The translations under genes were made by a program, and so were the position numbers. DNA of 64,000 bases from assembly GCF_034008315.1 (NCBI RefSeq), contig NZ_CP125377.1:2802001-2866000 (forward strand), given 5' to 3'. This document shows, one piece after another, positions 34,044-42,600 of this stretch. Numbering within the stretch: position 1 is the stretch's first letter; every line of letters begins with the position of its first letter. The stretch is from Pseudomonas sp. P8_241 (GTDB lineage Bacteria; Pseudomonadota; Gammaproteobacteria; Pseudomonadales; Pseudomonadaceae). Below the pieces are notes generated by a model. That model worked only from the letters and a program-made list of their open reading frames with translations, was not told the origin of the DNA and did no database searches.

Positions 34044-35165
34044 ATGAATCCCGGCCCCCGGTTCGGCATCGAGGAAGAGTATTTCCTGACGGACCTCGAC
34101 ACCCGGCAAATGCTCGCCGAACCGAGTAAAAACCTGTTGCACGAATGCCGGGAGACGGTCGGCCGCAGCTTTGCCTACGAAATGTTCCAGGGACAGATCG
34201 AGGTGGCTTCACCGGTTTTCACTTCTACAGATCAGGCTGCCGATTTTTTCCATAATGTCCGCTCACAGCTTAATCGCACGCTCGCCGCTCATGGCCTGGG
34301 TTTGCTTTGCGCAGGCACGCATCCGCTGGCACGCTGGCGGGAACAGCGCGCCACCGCGCAACCGCACTTCGATTCATTGTTTGGCGAGTATCAATCGGTG
34401 GCGCAGCGCAGTGTGCTTTGCGGCCTGCATGTACACGTCGAAGTCCCCGAAGACGTCGACCGCATAACGGTCATGAACGCGGTAATGCCCTGGCTGCCGT
34501 TGTTGCTGCTGCTCAGTTGTTCCTCACCCTTCTGGGAAGGCGCTGACAGCGGTTTCATGAGTTATCGCCAAGTCGTTTGTGAAGGTTGGCCACGTATGGG
34601 CCTGCCTGAACACTTCAAGGACGAGGGCGAGTATCGGCGCTTTCTCGCATTGCTGCGGCGCACCGGTGCGATGGAGGCCGACGGCAATGGCTGGTGGGGA
34701 CTGCGTCCGGCGATCCGCTATCCAACCCTGGAATTGCGCATGACCGACGCTTGCCCACGGCTGAGTGAAACCGTGCTGCTGGCGACGCTTTTTCGAGTGA
34801 TGGTGGCCTTCGCCATTTCGGCTGCCAGACCGTGTGCAGGACACGACCCGGCGACACGCTGGTTACTGGAGGAGAACCGCTGGCAAGCCAAGCGCCATGG
34901 CGCGCAAGGACGTTTTGTAATGGATGCCGAAGGTGCTGTGATGAATGCCCGGCAGTGGCTGGACCAGGCCAGGACGACCTTTGAAGACACCGCGGTGCGC
35001 ATGGGCGAGCCGCGGTTGTTCGATCAAGCCCAGGCGGTGTTGCTTGCCGGCAACAGCGCTGAGCGACAACGGGCGTGTCATGCGCGGGCCAGCGCTCGTC
35101 TCTTCGAGCCCGCCCTGTGCATGCAGCAGGTGGTGGATCTGCTGCTGCAAGAAAGCCGAGGGTAA
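34044..35165 (+). CDS. YbdK-type carboxylate-amine ligase (GCS2 family)
   Basis: 373 residues of the glutamate-cysteine ligase 2 family: FGIEEEYFLTD at the start with the metal-binding glutamates, YEMFQGQIEVASP, and RSVLCGLHVHVEVP with the conserved His pair. ALRRTGAMEADGNGWWGLRP and YPTLELRMTDACP follow. YbdK enzymes form gamma-glutamyl or other carboxylate-amine bonds with ATP; E. coli YbdK has only weak glutamate-cysteine ligase activity. Third gene of the HDO operon. A ligase beside an N-oxygenase-type enzyme and an N-methyltransferase fits assembly of a modified amino acid or dipeptide, which is inference. Confidence 0.85.
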   Translation: MNPGPRFGIEEEYFLTDLDTRQMLAEPSKNLLHECRETVGRSFAYEMFQGQIEVASPVFTSTDQAADFFHNVRSQLNRTLAAHGLGLLCAGTHPLARWREQRATAQPHFDSLFGEYQSVAQRSVLCGLHVHVEVPEDVDRITVMNAVMPWLPLLLLLSCSSPFWEGADSGFMSYRQVVCEGWPRMGLPEHFKDEGEYRRFLALLRRTGAMEADGNGWWGLRPAIRYPTLELRMTDACPRLSETVLLATLFRVMVAFAISAARPCAGHDPATRWLLEENRWQAKRHGAQGRFVMDAEGAVMNARQWLDQARTTFEDTAVRMGEPRLFDQAQAVLLAGNSAERQRACHARASARLFEPALCMQQVVDLLLQESRG

Positions 35166-35174
35166 GTCGCCATC

Positions 35175-36395
35175 TCAGCGGCGTTCCTTGATCGACGGCA
35201 ACAGAATCGTCAGGATTCCCAGCAGCGGCAGGAAGGAGCACAACGTGTACACGTATTCGATGCCATGGCTATCCGCCAGATGCCCCAGCAGCGCCGCACC
35301 GATCCCGCCGAAACCGAACATCAGACCGAAGAATACCCCGGCGATCATGCCAACGTTGCCGGGCACCAGTTCCTGGGCGAAGACCACGATGGCCGAGAAC
35401 GCCGAGGCGAGGATGAAGCCGATGATCATGCTCAGCACACCGGTCCAGAACAGGTCGACATAGGGCAGGGCGAGGGTGAAGGGCGCTGCGCCAAGGATCG
35501 AGAACCAGATCACTTGCTTGCGGCCGATCCGGTCGCCAATCGGGCCACCAAAAAAGGTCCCAGCCGCGACGGCACCGAGAAACAGGAACAGGTACAGCTG
35601 CGAACTGGCCACCGACAGGTCGAACTTCTCGATCAGGTAGAAGGTGAAGTAGCTGGTGAAACTGGCCATGTAGAAGTATTTGGAAAACACCAGCAGCGCC
35701 AGCACGACCAAGGCGAAGGTTACCCGGCGTTTTGACAAGCCGTGGGTGGCTTGGCTGCCTTGCTTGAGCTTGAACAGGGTGAGGTGGTTGCGATACCAGC
35801 GGCTCAGGCCGTATTGCACGAGGATGGCGAACACCGCGAACAGGCCGAACCAGGCCACGTTGCCTTGGCCGTAGGGAATGATAATCGCGGCGGCCAGCAG
35901 CGGGCCGAATGCGCTGCCGGCGTTGCCACCGACCTGGAAGGTGGACTGCGCCAGACCGTAGCGACCGCCTGAGGCCAGTCGCGCAACCCGCGAGGTTTCC
36001 GGGTGAAAGGTTGACGAGCCAACGCCGACCAGCGCTGAGGCGACCAGAATCGCCGGGAAGCTGCCGACCATGGACAACATCAAGATACCAATCAGCGTGC
36101 AGACCATGCCCGCCGGCAACAACCACGGTTTTGGGTGGCGGTCGGTATGGAAACCGATCCATGGTTGCAGCAGCGAAGCGGTGAGCTGGAACGTCAGGGT
36201 GATCAGCCCGACCTGGGTGAACGTCAGGCCGTAATTGGCCTTGAGCATCGGGTAGATCGACGGCAGCACGGCCTGGATCAAATCGTTGATCAGGTGCGCC
36301 AACGCGCAGGCGCCGACGACGCGCATGACCAAGGGACTCGCTTGCGCGGCCACCGAGGCGGTGGGTGAGGGGGAGCTGAGGGTGGTGGTCGACAT
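35175..36395 (-). CDS. MFS efflux transporter, Fsr-like
   Basis: 406 residues, 12 membrane segments, resembling the fosmidomycin-resistance (Fsr) branch: LAHLINDLIQAVLPSIYPMLK near the start, WIGFHTDRHPKPW after segment two, and STFHPETSRVARLASGG. It is convergent with the HDO operon (nine bases apart) and divergent from an AraC regulator, the usual regulator-pump pair. The ATG at 36395 has GGAAG eight bases upstream. It may export a toxic compound; a role in exporting the product of the HDO operon is possible but unproven. Confidence 0.86.
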   Translation of the reverse strand: MSTTTLSSPSPTASVAAQASPLVMRVVGACALAHLINDLIQAVLPSIYPMLKANYGLTFTQVGLITLTFQLTASLLQPWIGFHTDRHPKPWLLPAGMVCTLIGILMLSMVGSFPAILVASALVGVGSSTFHPETSRVARLASGGRYGLAQSTFQVGGNAGSAFGPLLAAAIIIPYGQGNVAWFGLFAVFAILVQYGLSRWYRNHLTLFKLKQGSQATHGLSKRRVTFALVVLALLVFSKYFYMASFTSYFTFYLIEKFDLSVASSQLYLFLFLGAVAAGTFFGGPIGDRIGRKQVIWFSILGAAPFTLALPYVDLFWTGVLSMIIGFILASAFSAIVVFAQELVPGNVGMIAGVFFGLMFGFGGIGAALLGHLADSHGIEYVYTLCSFLPLLGILTILLPSIKERR

Positions 36396-36529
36396 GGGCG
36401 ATCTTCCGGATAAAAAACGCGAACTGCGCACGCAAGGCGCAGCCAATTTCAGGGTTCGGCGTTATCCTAGGGGCCTTGAAATCGCCCGTCTCGCGCAGAT
36501 CGGGCGCCTACTATCGTAAAAAGGGCAGT

Positions 36530-37303
36530 ATGATCAAGCCACTGGACAAATTTCTCGCGGATATCGACCAGGGCGAATGGGACGTTCGCAGCAGCGCGAC
36601 CGATTACCCGGAAAACTGGTTTATCCAGCCGCACTCCCACGAGAAGCATCAACTGATCTACGCCATCGAAGGCGTGATGGTGGTGCATTCGGCAAGCAGC
36701 CAGTGGACCGTGCCGCCGAGCCGTGGCATCTGGATGCCGAGCGGCGAAGTGCACTCGATTCGCTGCGTCGGGTCGATCAAGATGCGCAGTGTCTTTGTGC
36801 ACCCGGATGCGAGCATCGGATTGCCTGTCGAACCCCGCGCGGTGAGTGTTTCTGCACTGCTGAGCGAGCTGATCAAAGTCTCGGTCGAGTTCGACTTCAG
36901 CGGTGAACCGGACTCAAGGGAGGCCCGCGTGCTGCGCCTGATTCTGGATGAGCTGACAATCCTGCCGACCTTGCCACTGAATTTGCCGCAGCCTGGCGAC
37001 CCACGCATCAACCAGATCTGCAGCGCACTGCAGCGTGATCCCGGAAATGGCTCGACCCTGGCCGACTGGAGCGCCCGGCTAGGCCTCGACGAAAAAACCA
37101 TCCAGCGCCGCTTCCGCAAGGAAACCGGCATGACCTTCGGCCAGTGGCGTCAGCAGTCTCGGTTGCTGCTGGCTTTGGAGCGTATCGCCGTGGGGGAGAA
37201 GATCATCGACATCGCCGGGGAGCTGGGCTACGACAGCCCGAGCGCGTTCACCACCATGTTCAAGAAACAGTTCGGCAAGACGCCGAGCGAGTTTTTCAAG
37301 TGA
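36530..37303 (+). CDS. AraC-family regulator with cupin domain, NimR-like
   Basis: 257 residues. N-terminal cupin region (WFIQPHSHEKHQLIYAIEG, residues about 28-46) and a C-terminal AraC double helix-turn-helix (LADWSARLGLDEKTIQRRF, then IIDIAGELGYDSPSAF). The domain order and length match E. coli NimR (YeaM), which controls an adjacent MFS pump. The divergent Fsr-like pump is therefore the likely target. AAGGGCAG precedes the ATG at 36530. The frame is open 18 codons further upstream. Confidence 0.86.
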   Translation: MIKPLDKFLADIDQGEWDVRSSATDYPENWFIQPHSHEKHQLIYAIEGVMVVHSASSQWTVPPSRGIWMPSGEVHSIRCVGSIKMRSVFVHPDASIGLPVEPRAVSVSALLSELIKVSVEFDFSGEPDSREARVLRLILDELTILPTLPLNLPQPGDPRINQICSALQRDPGNGSTLADWSARLGLDEKTIQRRFRKETGMTFGQWRQQSRLLLALERIAVGEKIIDIAGELGYDSPSAFTTMFKKQFGKTPSEFFK

Positions 37304-37309
37304 TGGCGA

Positions 37310-37324
37310 CCGTCCGTGGGACGG
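37310..37324. terminator. Hairpin between convergent genes
   Basis: CCGTCC-GTG-GGACGG between the AraC gene and phnX. Stable but without a T-tract; probably a weak bidirectional terminator. Confidence 0.4.
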
Positions 37325-37345
37325 CCGCTTGGCGCCGGGATTGGG

Positions 37346-38173
37346 TCAGGATCCTTGCGGCGTTTCACCCCGCATCAGACGGGCATTGATGTCTTCGATC
37401 ACTGCCGGCAGATCGACGATGGTGTCGATCAAATAGTGTGGACGTGCGCCTTCGAACATCTTGATTATGCGTGCCCGCTCGCTGTCCAGCCTGTCTGAGG
37501 GCAGGGCCTTGAATTGATCGTAGGTCAAGCCCAGCGCATTGCCGGAGCAGGTCAGGGCGACCGTCCACATCCCGGCGGCCCGGCCTTCGAGAATGCCAGG
37601 CCAAGTGTCGTCGACCTTCACGCACGCGGCGACATCGCTGATCCCCAAGGCAATCACGTTGGCCAAGGCCTGGGCAGGGTAGGGGCGACCGTTGGGTACT
37701 TCATCGGTGGCGACGACGTGGTCGGCGACGTAGCCGTTATGCCGCGCCAGCTCCACCACTTTCTCCATGACAACGGCCGGGTAGCCGGAGCAGGAGCCGA
37801 TCTTCAGGCCTTGGTCGCGCAACGCGTCGATGGTGTTCAGGGCCCCCGGAATCAGCGCCGAGTGCAGCGCGATTTTCTCGATCTGCAGCGGCATGAATCG
37901 CTCATACAGCGCGGTGACATCGTCATCGGTCGGCAGGCGATCAAAGGCTGCGCGGTAGCGTTCGGCAATTTGCGGTTGATTGCACAGGGTGCGGATGTGA
38001 TCCCACTTGCCCATGCCCATCGGCCCCCGCGCTTCTTCCAGGGAAACCGCGACGCCGAACTCGGCAAACGCTTCGACGAAAATCTGCGTCGGGGCAAAGG
38101 AGCCGAAATCGACGACGGTGCCGGCCCAGTCCAGGACCACGGCTTGCAGTTGGGTCGGTTGTTGGTAATTCAT
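37346..38173 (-). CDS. phnX: Phosphonoacetaldehyde hydrolase PhnX
   Basis: 275 residues of the HAD family. Nucleophile D15 in [11 protein letters not shown], Schiff-base lysine K56 in [12 protein letters not shown], and the HAD loop [12 protein letters not shown]. PhnX cleaves phosphonoacetaldehyde to acetaldehyde and phosphate in the cytoplasm. In most bacteria it follows the 2-aminoethylphosphonate transaminase PhnW, but no phnW is present in this window. Here the neighbours are a LysR regulator, an OPA-type transporter and an iron alcohol dehydrogenase, all on the same strand. The length and motifs are normal for an active enzyme. Confidence 0.93.
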   Translation of the reverse strand: MNYQQPTQLQAVVLDWAGTVVDFGSFAPTQIFVEAFAEFGVAVSLEEARGPMGMGKWDHIRTLCNQPQIAERYRAAFDRLPTDDDVTALYERFMPLQIEKIALHSALIPGALNTIDALRDQGLKIGSCSGYPAVVMEKVVELARHNGYVADHVVATDEVPNGRPYPAQALANVIALGISDVAACVKVDDTWPGILEGRAAGMWTVALTCSGNALGLTYDQFKALPSDRLDSERARIIKMFEGARPHYLIDTIVDLPAVIEDINARLMRGETPQGS

Positions 38174-38210
38174 GGTGATTCTCCATTTTTTGTTGTGGGC
38201 AGGCCGTCCC

Positions 38211-38224
38211 TCTCGAGATCGAGA
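38211..38224. promoter_or_regulatory. Palindrome upstream of phnX
   Basis: TCTCGA-GA-TCGAGA lies 38-51 bases before the phnX start and is nested inside a wider AGGCC...GGCCT inverted repeat (38201-38232). It could be an operator for the adjacent LysR regulator or a terminator of its gene. Confidence 0.4.
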
Positions 38225-38259
38225 AGTAGGCCTGTGGATTGCTCAAGGGTGAGGCGAAA

Positions 38260-39132
38260 TCAGGTGGCCGGTGTGGGGCTTGCGTCGAACAGCTCTGCGA
38301 TCATTGGCCGGTTTCGGCGGATGCCCAGACAGCACAAGTGGTAGTCGATGGAAAACGGGTGATTGACGAAGGTGATGGGCCGAGTCCCCGGTGTTTCGGT
38401 GTACTCGACAGCCGAAACGAAACCGATCCCGATGCCTTTGGCGATGGCATGCACAATGGCTTCGCGGCTGTTCAACTGCATGACGCAGTTCAGGGCGACG
38501 CCCAGTTGCTTGCAGCTTTCTTCTACCAATTGGCGGGTGCGAGAACTTTTTTCCCGCATGACCCATTTCTCTTCGCTGATCTGCTCGACGTGCACTTCCT
38601 TCTGCCGGGCCCAGGGATGGTCCTCGCGCACCACGGCAATGATCGGGTAGCGTCGGTAAAGCTGCGTGTCGAAGCGTTGGTCGAATTCGGACAACGCCAG
38701 GATCGCCACATCGATATCGAAGTTGAACAGGCGATCCAGGGTCTCTTTTTCCGGGGAGAACGAGGTTTCCAGTTCAATGTCCGGATGACGTTGCATCAGT
38801 TCGTAGGTCAGGTTCATCGCAATCGGCGGCGAGACGGCGCCCAGGCGCAGCATGCCAGTCTTGCGTTGCTTGAAACTTTGCAGCAATTGCACGGCTTCAT
38901 CCTCCTGGCCAAACAGGCCCTGAGTGATTGCGTAGAGCTGGTGTCCAGCTGCACTCATTTCGATAAAGCGGCCGCGGCGGTGGAACAGTTCCACGGAGAA
39001 CTTCTTCTCCAGGGCGTTGACCTGCTCACTGACCGTGGGCTGGCCGACGCTCAAATACTCGGCGGCGAGGGTGAAGCTGCCGGTCTTGGCCACCGCATGA
39101 AATGAACGTAGCCACTTGTGGTACTGGTACAT
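38260..39132 (-). CDS. LysR-family regulator of the phosphonate locus
   Basis: 290 residues with an N-terminal LysR helix-turn-helix (GSFTLAAEYLSVGQPTVSEQ, residues about 18-37) and a substrate-binding domain. It is located between phnX and the OPA transporter, in the same direction as both. This is unusual for LysR regulators, which mostly diverge from their targets. It most likely controls the phosphonate genes in response to a phosphonate or phosphonoacetaldehyde. The N-terminal sequence (MYQYHKWLRSFHAVAKTG) resembles regulators found with AEP-utilisation genes, but I cannot name it with certainty. Confidence 0.85.
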   Translation of the reverse strand: MYQYHKWLRSFHAVAKTGSFTLAAEYLSVGQPTVSEQVNALEKKFSVELFHRRGRFIEMSAAGHQLYAITQGLFGQEDEAVQLLQSFKQRKTGMLRLGAVSPPIAMNLTYELMQRHPDIELETSFSPEKETLDRLFNFDIDVAILALSEFDQRFDTQLYRRYPIIAVVREDHPWARQKEVHVEQISEEKWVMREKSSRTRQLVEESCKQLGVALNCVMQLNSREAIVHAIAKGIGIGFVSAVEYTETPGTRPITFVNHPFSIDYHLCCLGIRRNRPMIAELFDASPTPAT

Positions 39133-39186
39133 AGACGATCCTGTTCCTGAGCCGCTGCCATTGATTCAATCTGTCCAGCCGGGCCA

Positions 39187-40482
39187 TCAACGCCTGATGA
39201 ACAGCGCCACCGACGCGCTGCAGAGACAGGCAGCGGTGACTACGATGAAGATCAGCGAGGTGTTGCCGGTACTGTCGAGCATACTGCCGATCAGCGGTTC
39301 CGCCAGGCCGGCGAACAGGTAGGACGAGAAGTTCATCACACCGGTCGCCGTCCCCGCGCGTTTGGCACCCACCAGGTCCGGGCACAGCGCCCAGAAACTG
39401 GAGGCGGGGCCGTACACGAAGAAACCGCAGAGGAACAACGCGACCAGGCCGGTCGCACTGTGCGGCGCCAGGGTCCACATCCACAAGCTGGTCGCTGCAC
39501 CGAGGAACATGTAAAGCATGATCGCCAGATAGCGTTTGGAACCGAACAGTTTGTCGGAGATCCAGCCATTGCTCAGTGCGCCGATGGCCATGCCGACGGG
39601 AAGTGCCACGGTGATCCACTTCGGATCGATCATGCTGTCGCCGGTCTTCCAGTTGGCGCCCAGAAAGTGCACCGGCACCCAGACGATCAAGCCATAGCGG
39701 GCAGCGTTCTGAAACCCGAGGGACACGGCTGCGATGATCAAACGGAAGTTCTTCAGCACGGCTTTGTAGCGTTGCGCCGATGTTTCGACTTCGCCGTGGG
39801 CCACTTCGTGGTTCTTGTCCTCGGCGTTGGCTACGCCAGTGTCGGCAAGCGGTTCGAACCCCAAGTCCTGCGGACGCTCCCGAGCCACGAGGTAGAAAAT
39901 GATGCCCCCCGCCAACATGAGCAGCACGGGCAAGCGGAAGATCCAGCGCCATTCCAGGTGCATCACTTCCAGTACGACGATCGACGTCACGTAAGACAGG
40001 ACAGAGGCGCACCCGGCCGCGAACACATAGAAGCCATACACTTTGCCGCGTTCGCCCGCACTCCACCAGTTGGAGATCAGTCGACTGCCCGGGGCCCAGC
40101 CCAATGCCTGGAAGTAGCCATTGATGCCCCAAGGCAAAATCAACGCTGCAAAGTTGCCGGCGAAGCTCGTCACCCAGTTGGCGCCACAGGACAGCACTGC
40201 GCCCACGGTCATGATGCGTCGGCCACCATATTTGTCGGCGAGGTTGCCGTTGATGGCCTGGCCAATCGCGTACGCCCAGAGCATGGCGGCCGAGGCCCAA
40301 CCCAGATGCTCCTTGGTAAAGCCGAACTCGGCCTGGATACCCGGAATGGCGAAGCCGAATGTTTGCCGCCCGGTGTAGAAAAACAGATAACAAAACATCG
40401 CTGCCAGCAACATGCGCCACTGGGCGACACGGAACGACGCGGTGTGTACGGCAAGACCTGGCAAGGTTTGGGCACGATTCAT
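39187..40482 (-). CDS. OPA-family MFS transporter, probable phosphonate/organophosphate uptake
   Basis: 431 residues with 12 membrane segments and the organophosphate:phosphate antiporter layout: FCYLFFYTGRQTFGFAIPG in segment one, WAYAIGQAINGNLADKYGGRR around the first loop, and GFFQ-type GINGYFQALGWAPGSRLISNWW, which is characteristic of GlpT/UhpT relatives. Known members exchange phosphorylated organic anions for phosphate, so uptake of an organophosphonate fits the flanking phnX and iron alcohol dehydrogenase. The exact substrate is inference. It lies between the LysR gene and the dehydrogenase. Confidence 0.87.
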   Translation of the reverse strand: MNRAQTLPGLAVHTASFRVAQWRMLLAAMFCYLFFYTGRQTFGFAIPGIQAEFGFTKEHLGWASAAMLWAYAIGQAINGNLADKYGGRRIMTVGAVLSCGANWVTSFAGNFAALILPWGINGYFQALGWAPGSRLISNWWSAGERGKVYGFYVFAAGCASVLSYVTSIVVLEVMHLEWRWIFRLPVLLMLAGGIIFYLVARERPQDLGFEPLADTGVANAEDKNHEVAHGEVETSAQRYKAVLKNFRLIIAAVSLGFQNAARYGLIVWVPVHFLGANWKTGDSMIDPKWITVALPVGMAIGALSNGWISDKLFGSKRYLAIMLYMFLGAATSLWMWTLAPHSATGLVALFLCGFFVYGPASSFWALCPDLVGAKRAGTATGVMNFSSYLFAGLAEPLIGSMLDSTGNTSLIFIVVTAACLCSASVALFIRR

Positions 40483-40507
40483 GATCTTTTCCTTATTCTT
40501 GTTCGGT

Positions 40508-40529
40508 CCCTCCGTGTGGTAACGGAGGG
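40508..40529. terminator. Hairpin between iron alcohol dehydrogenase and transporter genes
   Basis: CCCTCCGT-N6-ACGGAGGG, perfect eight-base arms. It follows the dehydrogenase stop by about 80 bases on the minus strand and lies 26 bases upstream of the transporter start. No minus-strand T-tract is present, so it may be an attenuating or stabilising hairpin within the transcript. Confidence 0.45.
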
Positions 40530-40610
40530 TGCACTCTTTTTCAGGTGCGGCAGGAAATCGTCGCGGCTCGTAACGCCGCTGGCAGTGTAGTGATTTATGA
40601 GCGGTGAAAC

Positions 40611-41702
40611 CTAGGCCGCGCGTGAACCGATGAAGTTCTTGCCGCGGGCACCCTGCAGGGCGAAATCGATCATGGCTTCGGCTTCGTCGGCCGTTACGCC
40701 GTAGTCGGCGAACTCGGTTTTGACATCGAGGCTGTGCAGGAAGGCGCGCAACCGGGACTGGGCCTGGTCCAGGTCCGGTCCGAAAACCCGTTGCAGGGTT
40801 TTGTCACGCGTTGCGTCGTGGCCCCAGGCAAGGCCCAAAACCAGCGGCAGGGTGAAGGAACACGCAATGCCGTGGGGCAAGCCGTAGCGCAAGGTCATCT
40901 CATAGGAAATGGAATGGGCCAGTGCAGTCTTGGTGTTGGAGAACGCCAGCCCGGCCTTGAGTGCCGCCAGGGCCATTCTTGAGCGCAGTTCCTGATTGGA
41001 CAGGTCCTGCCGCAGTAAGGGCAGGCATTCGAGGATGTCTTCGATGGCCGAGATGGCGAAGGTGTCGGAAATCGGGTTGGCGTTAATGTTCCAGATCGAT
41101 TCCAGCGCATGGGACAGGGCGTCCAGGCCCGTGGAGACGGTGACGCCGCCCGGAACCGTGAGCATCAATTGCGGATCGATGATGGCGACACTTGGCCAGG
41201 TGCAGTCCAGGTGCAGCGAGTACTTCTTGTGATTGGCCGCGTCCCAGATCGTCGCCCAGGGCGTGACCTCACTGCCCGTGCCCGCGGTGGTCGGGGCGGC
41301 GATCAGCTGTTTACTGCGAACCGGAACGAAGGGTTTGCCGCTTGCCAGCAATGCCAGCAGCTCATCGAAACGACCTGACTCGGTGCCGACAATCAGCGCC
41401 TTCGCCGTGTCGATGGCGCTGCCGCCACCAACGGCAATCACGGCGTGGCACTCGCCGGCTTCTTTCCAGAAACGTTCATAGGTCTCACGCAGTTGCGCGA
41501 CATCGGGATTGGGCTGGACGTCTTCGATCACATAGACCAGTCGGTCGCCCAGTAGCGCTTGAAGGCGATCCACCAGCCCCAGGCCTCGGGCTTCGGGAAA
41601 GGTCACAACGGCAACGCTCTGGTTCTCAGTGATGGCGGCAAGCTCTTGCAGGCTGCCCCAGCCGAAACGGGTATCCACTGGATTGTGAAATCGGGCGGTC
41701 AT
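40611..41702 (-). CDS. Iron-containing alcohol dehydrogenase, phosphonoacetaldehyde reductase/hydroxyethylphosphonate dehydrogenase candidate
   Basis: 363 residues of the group III metal-dependent alcohol dehydrogenases. NAD site GGGSAIDTAK (92-101); metal ligands D194, H198, H263 and H277 in the usual spacing; PTTAGTGSEVTPWATIWD matches the phosphonoacetaldehyde reductase-like (PhpC) branch. In this context it could oxidise 2-hydroxyethylphosphonate to phosphonoacetaldehyde, which PhnX then cleaves. The ATG at 41702 has AAGGAC upstream; the much longer open frame to 42284 would run through the divergent NIPSNAP gene and is rejected. Confidence 0.85.
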   Translation of the reverse strand: MTARFHNPVDTRFGWGSLQELAAITENQSVAVVTFPEARGLGLVDRLQALLGDRLVYVIEDVQPNPDVAQLRETYERFWKEAGECHAVIAVGGGSAIDTAKALIVGTESGRFDELLALLASGKPFVPVRSKQLIAAPTTAGTGSEVTPWATIWDAANHKKYSLHLDCTWPSVAIIDPQLMLTVPGGVTVSTGLDALSHALESIWNINANPISDTFAISAIEDILECLPLLRQDLSNQELRSRMALAALKAGLAFSNTKTALAHSISYEMTLRYGLPHGIACSFTLPLVLGLAWGHDATRDKTLQRVFGPDLDQAQSRLRAFLHSLDVKTEFADYGVTADEAEAMIDFALQGARGKNFIGSRAA

Positions 41703-41972
41703 GGCGGGTCCTTTGTTTTTGTTGTTGGAAGTGACGCCATGCTCGCGGTCTGCGCACTGCTGCACAAATCGATAATTCGCAGGTTTGAATCGGCTGAGCC
41801 GATAACAGCGGGTATGAAGGAAGGCGCTCTCGATCGTTGTAAAGAAACTACCTACCACACTGCGGTAATCACCATGACCGATGGTGGTTGCCTCAATATT
41901 TTGCCTGTGGGGTCTGGCATACGCTGTGCGCCAAGGGAGGCCCGCACGGGCTGACAATCGCCGGAGCGTGGT

Positions 41973-42596
41973 ATGCGTTTTTTTGAACTGATCACTTTGA
42001 CCGTGCGGGTGCGCACGGTGAACGATGCACTGGTGCGCATCGAAACTGCGTTGGCGAAGCCAGAAGTCGGTGGGGCGTTGATGGGCTGCTGGGCGTCGGA
42101 GATCGGCCAGTTGAACCAGATCACCGTACTGCGCGGCTATGAAGACGAAAGCCTGCGGCAGGCTGAGCGTGAGCGCTTCCTGTTGGGCGGCGAAGTGTTC
42201 GGTATCGGCGAGCTCATCACCGATCTGCGCATCGAAAACTACACGCTGTTTCCTTTCCTCGAACCCTTGCGTGCCGGCCAGCATGGCCCGTTCTACGAGA
42301 TGCGCGTCTACGACCTGATCAGCAGCGGTCTCAAGCCCACGCTCGACGGTTGGAGCAAAGCCATCGAAGCGCGCACCGCCGAACAGTACTCACCGGTGTA
42401 TGCGGCGTTTTACGCCACTGATGGTTCGCTGCCACGTTATCTGCACATCTGGCCGTGGGCCACGCTGGAAGAGCGCCTGCAAGTACGGACCCAAGCCGTT
42501 GCCGACGGCGTCTGGCCGCCGGAAAACTCCGGTCCGCAATTGCAGGACATGTGTTCGACGATCTATCTGCCGGCGAAATTTTCACCGTTGCAATGA
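41973..42596 (+). CDS. NIPSNAP-family protein
   Basis: 207 residues forming two tandem ferredoxin-like NIPSNAP units: residues about 1-95, and about 100-205 with FYEMRVYDLISSGLKPTLDGW and YLHIWPWATLEERLQVRTQA. NIPSNAP proteins have no settled enzyme function and occur often in amino-acid and xenobiotic catabolic loci. It is divergent from the iron alcohol dehydrogenase across 270 bases and convergent with the thioesterase gene, so it is not part of either operon. GGAG precedes the ATG. Confidence 0.85.
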   Translation: MRFFELITLTVRVRTVNDALVRIETALAKPEVGGALMGCWASEIGQLNQITVLRGYEDESLRQAERERFLLGGEVFGIGELITDLRIENYTLFPFLEPLRAGQHGPFYEMRVYDLISSGLKPTLDGWSKAIEARTAEQYSPVYAAFYATDGSLPRYLHIWPWATLEERLQVRTQAVADGVWPPENSGPQLQDMCSTIYLPAKFSPLQ

Positions 42597-42600
42597 TCGG

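Noticed and set aside
41918..41933. Sigma-54-like TGGCAT-N5-GTGCG upstream of the NIPSNAP gene
   Set aside because: The -12 box deviates from TTGC(A/T), the element is very close to the start codon, and nothing in the context supports RpoN control.
40611..42284. Iron alcohol dehydrogenase frame extended to 557 residues
   Set aside because: The extension overlaps the divergent NIPSNAP gene; the ATG at 41702 matches the family start.
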